From Paenilisteria riparia FSL S10-1204 (GTDB lineage Bacteria; Bacillota; Bacilli; Lactobacillales; Listeriaceae), in assembly GCF_000525995.1 (NCBI RefSeq), contig NZ_AODL01000030.1, positions 1 through 41,798 of the forward strand: 41,798 bases of DNA, in the 5' to 3' direction. The notes beneath the pieces are model-generated. The model had not been told where the DNA came from, made no database searches, and was given only the letters and a program-made list of their open reading frames with translations. Below are positions 31,880-38,981 of the stretch, piece after piece; the stretch's first letter is position 1; the number at the start of each line of letters is the position of its first letter. A program made the position numbers and the translations under genes.

Positions 31880-31951
31880 CTATCCACCAATAACACCATT
31901 ACTGAACACACTTATGATTGTTGCGGCATTTACCAATAGCAATGTAATCAT
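31880..31951 (-). CDS. Short hydrophobic peptide, SHP-like pheromone candidate
   Basis: A 23-codon gene, MITLLLVNAATI...SNGVIGG, with a near-perfect ribosome binding site (AGGAGGTGA, 9 nt before ATG). It is hydrophobic throughout with a small polar C-terminal segment ending in VIGG. Streptococcal SHP pheromones are 20-25 residues, hydrophobic, end in IVGG-like sequences, and are divergent from an rgg gene. This one is divergent from an rgg-like gene 105 bp away. The mature pheromone is normally the last 7-9 residues after Eep-type cleavage, so VFSNGVIGG or a part of it would be the signal here. The N-terminus lacks the usual KK. The role as a pheromone is inference; the gene itself is well supported. 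Confidence 0.72.
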   Translation of the reverse strand: MITLLLVNAATIISVFSNGVIGG

Positions 31952-31972
31952 TCAAAATCACCTCCTACAACA

Positions 31973-32024
31973 ATTCTAGCACAAAAAATAGGGCTGAATT
32001 AAAAGTACCCGAAAAAAGGTACCT
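31973..32024 (-). promoter_or_regulatory. Activator-type promoter of the peptide gene with Rgg-site candidate
   Basis: On the minus strand, an extended -10 TGCTAGAAT (31973-31981) has no good -35 element. Just upstream is an inverted repeat GTACC-8-GGTAC (32005-32009 and 32018-32022), centred near position -47. An ideal -10 without -35 plus a dyad at that distance is typical of an activator-dependent promoter such as those bound by Rgg. Confidence 0.55.
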
Positions 32025-32055
32025 CTGTAAAATATTATTTCAAGGAGTGAGCTGC

Positions 32056-32935
32056 ATGAAAGCAAAAAAATACGGGAAAACATTTAAACTCATTCGAGAA
32101 AACTTGAATTTGCCACGTAGCCAAGTGTACGAAGGTGTAATGGCGAAATCGAATGCCCAACGATTTGAAAAAGGAGAGCAAGATTCTAGTTTTGAAAAAG
32201 TGGCGATCGTTCTGGAAAGAATCGATTTATCCTTTGATGAATTTATTTATATTCATAACGGGTATCAGGAGTCTGAGAAGGAAAAGTTCATACATGAGTT
32301 TGTCAATTTAAAAGACACAACAAATTCTACAGGAATTACTGATCTTAGAGATAAGTTAATTGCTTCTGGCGCAACAGATAACACATCTTTTTTAGGTCAT
32401 TTACGGGTCGTTTTAGAAGCATTCTTACTCTACAACAAAGAACAAGAATTTGACAATGCCAAGAAACTCGCTGATCCTATTTGGAAGCAATTAGAAGAAA
32501 AAAGATGTTTGGTATTACAACGATATCCTGATTATGGCCAATATATACTATGTGTTGGATGAAGATGCTGTAGTAACTATCATCGCCAAAATGCTAAAAG
32601 AAATTAAAAAATACGCAGGCTATAAAAACTCCGTGAATTTGGATACTGTAATTTTATTAAACTATTGTCTCTATCTTTCAAAACGTGGAAAAATATTAGA
32701 AACTGAACCCTATGTATTGAGAGCCTTAGAAAACGCAAGGAAGTATAAGCAGTCTGACTATTTAATTCAAGCGAAAATGAAATATGCTGAGTTACTTTGG
32801 GCTAAAAATCAGAAACAAGAAGCTAATGAGATTGTAGAAAAAATGTATGCTGCCTTAGAAGCTCTTGAACGTTGGAAATTACTACAAGATTTTAAAAAGG
32901 ATTGGGAAAAAATAACGAATGAAAGCCGCAGTTAA
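32056..32935 (+). CDS. rgg: Rgg/MutR-family transcription regulator (one frame break)
   Basis: The reconstructed gene has 292 residues, the normal Rgg length. Start ATG 32056, with AAGGAG 8 nt upstream. Residues 5-65 form an XRE-type HTH (GKTFKLIRENLNLPRSQVYE; NAQRFEKGEQDSSFEKVAIV). The rest is helical repeat sequence of the RRNPP peptide-binding kind. The frame shifts at an A6 run (32498-32503): one base fewer gives LEEKDVWYYNDILIMANIYY, joining the two halves smoothly, and the total length then fits. Rgg proteins bind imported hydrophobic peptides and regulate the divergent promoter. Here the partner is the 23-residue peptide. The neighbouring leader and transfer genes point to control of conjugation. 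If the break is real, the regulator would be lost. Confidence 0.8.
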
Positions 32936-33582
32936 TCACATAAATCGCGGTTTCATTCGTCCAAATTTAAGATTATCATAATCATCCTCGTATCCTTATC
33001 TCGCTTATTAACCAATTAGTACAACATTAATCTCCAATCACCCATGGCGACATACGCCTTCACCCCTTTTGCATTCTATCTATTGCTGCTGTGTCATAAA
33101 ATGATAAAACAAAATAATCTAATAATTCCAGAGATCATTTTATCTCACCATTATAGAAATCTAATGGATCATTGTGTGCCAGCAAATACCCACCTTACTT
33201 AATATCCATAGATTATCTATATGAATCAAGCGTATCATAAAAAGCATCTAATAAACCATATTGTTCGTAAACGTAACGATTTCGTTCGTGAACGTAAAAA
33301 TAGCTATTCACACTGACCATACTCTTAAGATTATAATAACTTTACAATGCATGTAGGAGTAGAAATGTTCCTTATTTCTAGCAAAGTGAATTATCTAACA
33401 AATACTAAAAATTTGATCCTACAAGGATAAATCATAAGATTTCTGTTCTAAATTGCTGAGAATTAAGTCAAGTAACTGAACAATCCAGATATGATTTCAT
33501 AGAAATATAGACAAAAGGCTTGATTCTGGTCAGAAAAAGTTAATATTTGGTATACCTACTCAGACTAATGTTTGCGTTTTTT
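32936..33582. other. Intergenic region with a 21-bp spaced repeat
   Basis: No convincing gene. It begins with an inverted repeat overlapping the rgg stop (GAATGAAA.CCGC / GCGG.TTTCATTC, 32918-32960), a probable terminator stem. Inside are two copies of GTTCGTRAACGTAA (separate entry). The rest is AT-rich without clear structure. Confidence 0.5.
33263..33297. repeat. Two direct repeats GTTCGTRAACGTAA, 21 bp apart
   Basis: Copies at 33263-33276 and 33284-33297 differ at one base. The start-to-start distance is 21 bp, two helical turns, so a protein would contact both on the same DNA face. The second copy contains the dyad CGTTC-GT-GAACG. It lies about 290 bp beyond the rep stop; an iteron, origin or operator site are possible. 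Confidence 0.55.
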
Positions 33583-34445
33583 TCATACAGATTCTCCTCG
33601 AAGTTTACGTCGCATAGCTTCGACTTCAAGCTTTAATTGCGTTTTACTTTTTTCCGGTACAGCGTTCACTGGGGCAGGAGTAGACTTGTCAAACCAATCT
33701 GGCAAGACTTCTTTTCGAACAAATGGTATCTTGACTGCTTGGTGGGCCGACTTTTCTTTAGGGACTGCAGCAATGTTTTGTTCTTTTTTTCTTTTTGTGC
33801 GGCATGTAGCGCATTTGTAACAGCAGCACGCAAGTATGCGGATGGATTGGCAATGGACGTATAGCTTTCTTTAACTTGAACTTCAGCTAAAACACGTTGG
33901 AAAAGCGCTTTATTCATGCCAGGTTCTTTGGAGCATTCGATAAACACAGAATGAATTAGGGAATCTGAAAACCTTGATAACTGTTTAGAACTGGTAAGGG
34001 ATAAGTTAGAGAATAAAGATACGTCTTTTTTTTCGGTTGTGTCATCGCTTGTCACTACAGGCTTTTCCATGCTTTTTTTAGTAAGTCGGTGCGTGTCATC
34101 TTGAGTAACATGTTGTGTGACAGGAGCAAGAATTTGAAAAATAGACGCACCTCTCCCACCATTGATGGATTTACGGTAACTTGGTATAACAGCGATCATG
34201 TCAAGCTCACGCAAAGTTCTGAGTGCACGGGACACTGTTGTCACTGTCATATTGATCTTAGTTGCGATGGTTTCGCGATATATCGTGCATGCACCGTTAT
34301 AACGGATCGCACATGCTGTAATATACTCTAATACAAGGCGAGTCGATGTATTAAGTCTATAGTCAGCTAAATATGTATCAACTGTTTCTCGTAACTCTTT
34401 CTCTGTTTCGAATGTTTGGTAGTTATTTAGTCTTTCTAAACCCAT
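33583..34445 (-). CDS. Winged-helix plasmid replication protein candidate (one frame break)
   Basis: About 287 residues reconstructed. Start ATG 34445 with AGAAGG upstream (MGLERLNNYQTFETEKELRE). Residues 35-95 form an HTH_36-like winged helix (TSTRLVLEYITACAIRYNG; ETIATKINMTVTTVSRALRT). The middle is Ser/Thr/Lys-rich. Near the end the frame breaks at T7 (33784-33790). The other frame gives the convincing C-terminus EQNIAAVPKEKSAHQ, then PFVRKEVLPDWFDKS, ending RRKLRGESV. A leader with an antisense RNA and an attenuator, and adjacent par genes and repeats, support a role as initiator. I cannot exclude a plasmid regulator. Confidence 0.62.
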
Positions 34446-34485
34446 TTCAATAGCCTTCTTTCTAAAAAATAATTTTTATCACAAT

Positions 34486-34525
34486 AAAAAATAGTTGGCA
34501 ACTACGTGAGATTGCCAACTATTTT
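34486..34525 (-). terminator. Attenuator-type terminator in the rep leader
   Basis: A perfect 14-bp stem AAAATAGTTGGCAA/TTGCCAACTATTTT with a 10-nt loop, followed on the minus strand by more T. It stands 43 bp upstream of the rep start, so transcripts ending here would not express rep. A position between the leader promoter and the coding region is that of a transcriptional attenuator. Confidence 0.75.
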
Positions 34526-34609
34526 CATAGTTTGTCTATAGCAATTCACATCAAAGAAACCCATGTGTCCCAATGATCTGAATTAGCATTTGAAATCAGT
34601 TAGAAAGCA

Positions 34610-34638
34610 TTGCTAAATAAGCCGAAATGTGCTATAAT
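34610..34638 (+). promoter_or_regulatory. Consensus-like promoter of the antisense RNA
   Basis: TTGCTA (34610-34615), 17-bp spacer, extended -10 TGCTATAAT with TATAAT at 34633-34638, reading the plus strand away from rep. The start would be at about 34645. It is one of the strongest promoters in the window. Confidence 0.75.
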
Positions 34639-34644
34639 TTTTTT

Positions 34645-34779
34645 TATAAAATTCCGCTGCGAAACGAAATTTTTAAAAGCCAAAAAATTAAGCCATAATG
34701 GATTCTGATTGGGATCACATATTTTAATGATTCGGTATCAAATGTACGCCAATACATTCGATTACCGGATTATTTTTTT
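34645..34779 (+). ncRNA. Antisense (countertranscript) RNA candidate, about 135 nt
   Basis: It starts from the promoter at 34610-34638 and ends at a stem (ATTCGGTA/TACCGGAT plus inner AATGTA/TACATT, 34730-34770) followed by TTTTTTT. A second hairpin near the 5' end uses AAATT/AATTT. No ORF. It is fully complementary to the predicted rep leader, whose promoter candidate (TTGCAA 34813-34818, 16 bp, TTATCT) starts RNA near 34784. This matches the RNAIII plus attenuator logic of Inc18 and pT181-type plasmids. Confidence 0.65.
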
Positions 34780-34790
34780 ACTTAACACCA

Positions 34791-34818
34791 AGATAACAGA
34801 GATAATATATTTTTGCAA
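34791..34818 (-). promoter_or_regulatory. Probable rep leader promoter
   Basis: On the minus strand, TTGCAA (34813-34818), 16-bp spacer, TTATCT (34791-34796). It is placed so that the transcript would run across the antisense RNA region and the attenuator before rep. The first TACTAC repeat lies about 25 bp upstream of it. Confidence 0.45.
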
Positions 34819-34842
34819 AGGTTTATTTTACACGCAGATATT

Positions 34843-35466
34843 AAGTACTACCTTAATCATCTTTAAGTTGTAATTATATACTACTTTAATTAATAATTAA
34901 GAGCTACCTTAATTATTAATTATCTACTACTCTTATTTCTCTCTAGATTTAATTAAGGTAGTCCCTAAAAGGGGGTATTATTTAATTAAGTACTACCATA
35001 AATACTCATAATTACACAGGCTGTTGCTGTAGTGTTTCAGGGTGTATAAGGAGATTGTTCTTTAAGTACATTTGAAAGAATATAATTATAGACTACCTTA
35101 ATTCCATATTAGTTACTACTCTAATTATATAATTATGCGCTACTTTAATTAATAATTAAGAGCTACCTTAATTATTAAAATGTTAGCAATTAAAGTAGCA
35201 TATAATTAAAGGTTTTATAGATTAATCTACTACCTTAATCAATATTCATATTTACTTAAAGTTGTGCCAGTTAACATACTATATTATCTACTACTGTAAT
35301 TAATAGATAATTATCTACTACATTAATTCGCTATTAGTTACTACCTTAATTATATAATTATCTACTACATTAATTAAAAATACCTACTACCTTAATTAAA
35401 AGAAAACACTAATTAAGAGCTACCTTAATTAGTGTTTTCTTTTAATTATCTGCTACTTTAATTATT
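34843..35466. repeat. Repeat cluster 1: about 17-20 copies of CTACYNTAATTA
   Basis: Unit TACTACCTTAATTA with variants (GCTACTTTAATTA, CTACTACATTAATT). Most copies run in the same direction, a few inverted (AATTAAGGTAGT). The reverse complement carries the core TAGTA, as in the TAGTARRR iterons of pAD1-type plasmids. The cluster lies between the rep region and the repC stop codon, which itself is inside a unit. Also present: a long inverted repeat AAAGAAAACACTAATTAA / TTAATTAGTGTTTTCTTT around 35398-35443. Probably the centromere and/or origin iterons. Confidence 0.85.
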
Positions 35467-36152
35467 GAGTAATCCCCAGCTTGTTCTTAGATCATTCATT
35501 GTTTTGGCCTCTATTTCTTCTGTAGATTGAATGATATTCCCGTGCTCATCTGTTTGAGGAATTGTAGGATTTTTTTCTCTATATAGACTTAATTCCTTCG
35601 TGATATCGTTAATAAGGTCACGCTTATCTTCTTTGGTAAAGTTGACTTTAATATAATCATCTAAAGCAATTCTTAAAATCTCATCACGAGTATGTTGCGC
35701 AAGATATTTTTCAGAGAGTATTCTCGATGTAGAATTCAGAATGGCTGAAAGTTTTACTGGTTGCGATGCTACATGTACACGATCAAAATTTCTTACTGGT
35801 GCACCTGCACCTTTTTTTATTTTTACGTTTGACTTGTACTACCTTCGGTGATTCTTCATTCGAATTCACAGGGGTGTTTTCGGATTGTACTGTTTGCTGT
35901 GTGTTGCTAATGGTATCTGTAGATTCGTTTTGTAGCTTTACTTGTCTCTTCTCTTTCTATATTTTCGAGACTTGGAGTAGGGGAGGAGGCTTCGTTTTCT
36001 TGAGTCTTTGTTTCTGTTTCTACTGTTTCAGTGTCAGGCAAGTTGACTTCATTTTCCTTATCGGATGCCTTTTTTTGTTGTGCCGCCTTTTTTATTTGTG
36101 CTAATCCTTTATTTCTGTTGCCAAATATATTCAAATCCTTGATATCAGCCAT
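35458..36152 (-). CDS. RepC/PrgO-like partition partner (DUF5388-type), two frame breaks
   Basis: The reconstructed gene has 230 residues. Start MADIKDLNIFGNRNKGLAQI at ATG 36152 with AGGAGGAG upstream; the stop at 35458 is inside a repeat unit. The frame breaks at about 35928-35939 (short T-runs) and at T7 35812-35818; each repair removes one base and the total is then a multiple of three. The N-terminus is basic, and residues 30-125 are acidic and disordered. The C-terminal domain, VRNFDRVHVASQPVKLSAIL and DEILRIALDDYIKVNF, resembles the DUF5388 replication-associated RepC proteins that follow ParA in pAD1/pCF10-like plasmids. It is the probable centromere-binding protein for the flanking repeats. 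Confidence 0.72.
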
Positions 36153-36173
36153 AAAATAATCTCCTCCTCACTT

Positions 36174-37007
36174 TTAGTTATACCAAGTCTCGTGTTCTTC
36201 CAGCTCATCTAAGATGGAAATAAATAATTCGTGGCAACGTTTATCCCATTGTTTTAGTTTGCCCTTCATAGTTTTTTCCATGGTTATGCCAGATCCGTCG
36301 TAGCGTTTAAGTCGTGCATTTTTTAGAACTACATTTTTCAACAGGTGGTCTTGATATGTTTCTTTTGCTAACTCATACATTTCCTTGTCTACAGCATCGC
36401 CGCTTTCAAGCATAAATGGTATTACCCCAGCAATCCTTAAATTAGTGCCAAATTCTTCTGTGAAAAACTCCATATATTCCAAATATTGCATGGCATTTCT
36501 CATTGATTTTATTTGAGTTTGTAGAATAACTATTGCCCAGTCTGCTAAATACATAGCAGACTTACTGTATACAGATATGGAAGGGGGAACATCTAAATAA
36601 ATAATATCATACTCCTCAAGTAATGGGGCTAAGCGTGATTCCATGTATTTGAATTGATCTATTGAATCTGGATATTCTTTTTTTACCCAATCATCATACA
36701 TTTCGAAGGACATATCTGCTGGCAGAATATCAAGGTTCTCTACAACTTGATATACGGCGTCTTTTGCAGGGACATTTTCCATTAGAACATCTGCAATCGT
36801 GTACTCATAATCAAGAAGTGTTTCATCATTGCTAAAATTCATTTGTGTCAGATTCATAACGTCAGATGTGTTACCTTGCATATCAAGGTCTATAATTAGT
36901 GTCTTTCTATTTTTTGCTACTGCTGATTCAAAACCTAACATTTGCGCTGCAGTACTTTTACCTACACCGCCTTTGAAGTTACCAATTACATAAACTTTTG
37001 CTTTCAT
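36174..37007 (-). CDS. parA: ParA-family partition ATPase
   Basis: 277 residues from the ATG at 37007 with AGGTGGG upstream. Deviant Walker A NFKGGVGKST at residues 10-19, Walker A' LIIDLDMQGN, Walker B-like YDIIYLDVPPSISVYSK. There is no N-terminal HTH, so it is the short type, like RepB/PrgP. It is followed after 22 bp by the RepC-like gene; together they form the partition cassette. Copies of the TACTAC repeat flank both ends, and the promoter lies within them, which suggests autoregulation. Confidence 0.92.
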   Translation of the reverse strand: MKAKVYVIGNFKGGVGKSTAAQMLGFESAVAKNRKTLIIDLDMQGNTSDVMNLTQMNFSNDETLLDYEYTIADVLMENVPAKDAVYQVVENLDILPADMSFEMYDDWVKKEYPDSIDQFKYMESRLAPLLEEYDIIYLDVPPSISVYSKSAMYLADWAIVILQTQIKSMRNAMQYLEYMEFFTEEFGTNLRIAGVIPFMLESGDAVDKEMYELAKETYQDHLLKNVVLKNARLKRYDGSGITMEKTMKGKLKQWDKRCHELFISILDELEEHETWYN

Positions 37008-37048
37008 CAAAATCCCACCTTTTCTTTTTATGTACTACTTTAATTAAT

Positions 37049-37072
37049 ATTATAACATACTACCTCAATTAA
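37049..37072 (-). promoter_or_regulatory. parA promoter embedded in repeats
   Basis: Extended -10 TGTTATAAT (37049-37057, minus strand), flanked by TACTAC units on both sides (37032-37045 and 37057-37072). Binding of the RepC-like protein to the repeats would cover the promoter, the usual par autoregulation. Confidence 0.55.
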
Positions 37073-37298
37073 ATAAAGGAAATATAATTAAGGTATCCTT
37101 TAATTATATGATTTTATAATTATGTACTACCTTAATTAAGTGGAATTTTTAATTTGAAAATTCATAGTAGGACTGATTGGAATGGGGGAGTCATTCTGCT
37201 TCCGTTAAAAGATTCATAGCATGCTTTTTTCCATTGACTCTTAATATCTATGTTAGCAGCGATGTGGTTTCAAACTAGCATATTGAATTCCAAGGAAA

Positions 37299-37344
37299 CA
37301 ACATATTCATGCGCCTCCATATGTTGGTGTACATGAATATGTTG
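37299..37344. repeat. Perfect 13-bp inverted repeat in the origin region
   Basis: CAACATATTCATG (37299-37311) and CATGAATATGTTG (37332-37344) with a 20-bp loop. A less perfect relative with ATGTTGAT/ATCAACAT lies at about 37585-37630. Both fall in the spacers between TACTAC groups. Confidence 0.65.
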
Positions 37345-38035
37345 ATGTGTATAAATATCATTATAAACATAATAGCTAGCTTAATTGTTAAAATGACAAT
37401 AATTAAAGGTTACCTTAATTAATATTTTTATTTATGCTAACTCATACTAGTTAAAGCTATCTATTAGTTACTACCGTAATTACTGATAGATTACCTACTA
37501 CTTTAATTATTGAGTAATCATTAATTTATTATATGACTGATTGCTGAGCAGGGGAGCAGAATTTTCATGGCTATATGTACGTCCATGTTGATCCATATGT
37601 TCATATTTACGTGTATCGACATCAACATATTAATACTGGCTACATGGAATTTTATATGCTAGTTTGAAAAAAAAAGATGCCAACATAACTATGTTGAAGT
37701 GCACAAATAAAATGGAATCTGAAAATTTCACCAAAGTATAATATCTACCTTGTTGTATTAAGAAATTACCTACTACTCTAATGTCTAATAGGATAATAAT
37801 TAAAGTAGTAGGTAATTATTGATTGATTCGAATATTTATCTGCTACCATAATTAATATTTTTGATTCACCACTATCTAATAGATACTACCTTAATTATAA
37901 ATTATTGCCTGCTACTTTAATTATCCTTTTAAACACACATTAATTCAATTATAAGGTGAAACTATGTAGTTGCTTGATTGCTAAGTAGGGGAGTTAGATT
38001 GATTTTCCTTATTGACCAATGGTTGTAATTTTTAA

Positions 38036-38064
38036 TTGTTATATATTACGTCATAGCGTATAAT
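38036..38064 (+). promoter_or_regulatory. Promoter of the HTH gene
   Basis: TTGTTA (38036-38041), 17-bp spacer, TATAAT (38059-38064), followed by the ribosome binding site AAGGAGGG at 38083-38090. An imperfect dyad ATTACG-TCATAG-CGTATAAT overlaps the -10, suggesting autoregulation. Confidence 0.7.
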
Positions 38065-38095
38065 ATGACTATGAAGAATGAAAAGGAGGGTTCGT

Positions 38096-38611
38096 ATGAT
38101 TCAAAACGAACGTCCAGAATTCGTAAAGGCCACATCTTCTGCTAGCCTGGAAGAGATCGCACGCGATTACAATGAAGCCTTTAGAAATGGATTTGACGTA
38201 TCCACTGAAGAAATTGCTACTTATTTAGGCGTTACTGATCGCTGGATTGCTCGACACCTTTATGAAGGGATTAAGTACCGATATATTAACAGCGTCGCAA
38301 GGCGCGCACTAGCGACATACGGCGATAAAAACTTCAAACACCTATACACATACAAAAAGAAGATTTTTAACCGTAAAGCCTGGCAGACGCATCTCCTACA
38401 ACATAGTTTTATCGAGACTGATGACGGCTCATTACTACCAGCAGGAAAGCTTCCAAAAGAGCTAATTTCCTGCACAGAAGCCGCAGCCAAATATAATATC
38501 ACTCGTCCGACCTTTTATAAGTATACGAAAGGGAAAGCCACCAAATACCTGGTGTACGAGCTCAAACGCTATAGCAGCCGGGAGATTGAGCTACTATTGC
38601 TCGATATGTAA
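38096..38611 (+). CDS. HTH DNA-binding protein of the maintenance region
   Basis: 171 residues from the ATG at 38096, where AAGGAGGG is 6 nt upstream; an ATG 18 nt earlier overlaps that site and is rejected. Two HTH-like segments: VSTEEIATYLGVTDRWIARHL (about residues 35-55) and ISCTEAAAKYNITRPTFYKY (about 130-150), the latter like a MerR/excisionase-type helix. Basic overall. It faces away from the par region, with its own promoter. Possible roles are a replication or copy-number accessory, or a plasmid regulator. Not assigned to a known family. Confidence 0.75.
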   Translation: MIQNERPEFVKATSSASLEEIARDYNEAFRNGFDVSTEEIATYLGVTDRWIARHLYEGIKYRYINSVARRALATYGDKNFKHLYTYKKKIFNRKAWQTHLLQHSFIETDDGSLLPAGKLPKELISCTEAAAKYNITRPTFYKYTKGKATKYLVYELKRYSSREIELLLLDM

Positions 38612-38677
38612 TACGAAATTGTCTAAGTCTGCATACCAAATCCAAATAAATATCTTAATTTTGGGTATAATAATAGG

Positions 38678-38700
38678 GGAGCCGTTAAGCACCCCCTCTG
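38678..38700. promoter_or_regulatory. GC-rich hairpin between HTH gene and small membrane ORF
   Basis: GGGG-A-GC-CGTTAA-GC-A-CCCC. On the plus strand it is preceded at about 38669 by TATAAT, so it could be the 5' end of a plus-strand RNA. On the minus strand it follows the stop of the 55-codon ORF and could act as a weak terminator. Confidence 0.4.
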
Positions 38701-38704
38701 AAGA

Positions 38705-38872
38705 TTATCCAAGTAAAAACACTGCAATAGTCAAAGCGTAATTCAACCATTTCAACATCTTGAACAACCGTGATTTATTTTGTCCCTTAGTCTCTAGAAC
38801 TAAGATTACGCCACTCAACAAAATCACACCAAGTCCGCACGCCACATGCAAGACCGGATTTAAACCAAACAT
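38705..38872 (-). CDS. Possible 55-residue two-helix membrane protein
   Basis: MFGLNPVLHVACGLGVILLS ... GVILVLETKGQNKSRL ... WLNYALTIAVFLLG. Two hydrophobic helices are separated by a basic loop. There is no clear ribosome binding site; a stable hairpin (38885-38914) ends 12 bp upstream. A tiny hydrophobic ORF in a maintenance region with hairpins at both ends could be a type I toxin, a holin-like peptide or an immunity-type protein. I cannot decide between these. Confidence 0.42.
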   Translation of the reverse strand: MFGLNPVLHVACGLGVILLSGVILVLETKGQNKSRLFKMLKWLNYALTIAVFLLG

Positions 38873-38884
38873 AGAAAAAACATA

Positions 38885-38914
38885 TTGTCACAGTGCCACG
38901 CCACGGCACGACAA
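38885..38914 (-). terminator. Hairpin upstream of the 55-codon ORF
   Basis: TTGTC-GTGCC / GGCAC-TGT-GACAA stem, followed on the minus strand by TATGTTTTTTC. It may terminate transcripts from further right or block translation of the ORF. Confidence 0.5.
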
Positions 38915-38923
38915 ACTTAATCA

Positions 38924-38981
38924 CAAAAAGAGCTTTCCAATCTTCTCGCTAAGTTAAACGGGGATTTGGAAGGCCTTTTTG
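38924..38981. terminator. Bidirectional terminator-like hairpin
   Basis: CAAAAAGAGCTTTCCAA and TTGGAAGGCCTTTTTG with a 25-nt loop. T-runs occur on both strands. Confidence 0.6.

Larger units (their letters stand above)
37030..37935. repeat. Repeat cluster 2: TACTAC units in degenerate larger modules
   Basis: About 12 or more copies of TACTACYNTAATTA-type units upstream of parA, in groups at 37032-37135, 37410-37510 and 37770-37925. Each group is followed by a related segment GATTG-N-AGGGGAG (near 37165, 37535 and 37968), so larger modules of roughly 370-430 bp appear to be repeated three times. The module end CTACTTTAATTATTGAGTAATC-type sequence is shared with the repC end. Functions may include centromere, origin iterons or spacing. 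No gene is visible from 37008 to 38095. Confidence 0.75.

Noticed and set aside
31647..32056. True homology to prgX/prgQ of pCF10
   Set aside because: The layout is similar, but the regulator reads as Rgg/MutR by its HTH and length, and the peptide ends in VIGG rather than like iCF10. I keep this as analogy only.
33586..33864. Plus-strand ORFs across the rep 3' end (82 and 75 codons)
   Set aside because: They are antisense to the reconstructed rep C-terminus, which has clear protein-like sequence and a plausible stop; the plus-strand products are Phe/Cys-rich shadows without start signals.
34843..35466. CRISPR-like array from the many short repeats
   Set aside because: Units are short, degenerate, in both orientations and unevenly spaced, with no unique spacers of constant length and no cas genes. 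Iteron or centromere repeats explain them better.
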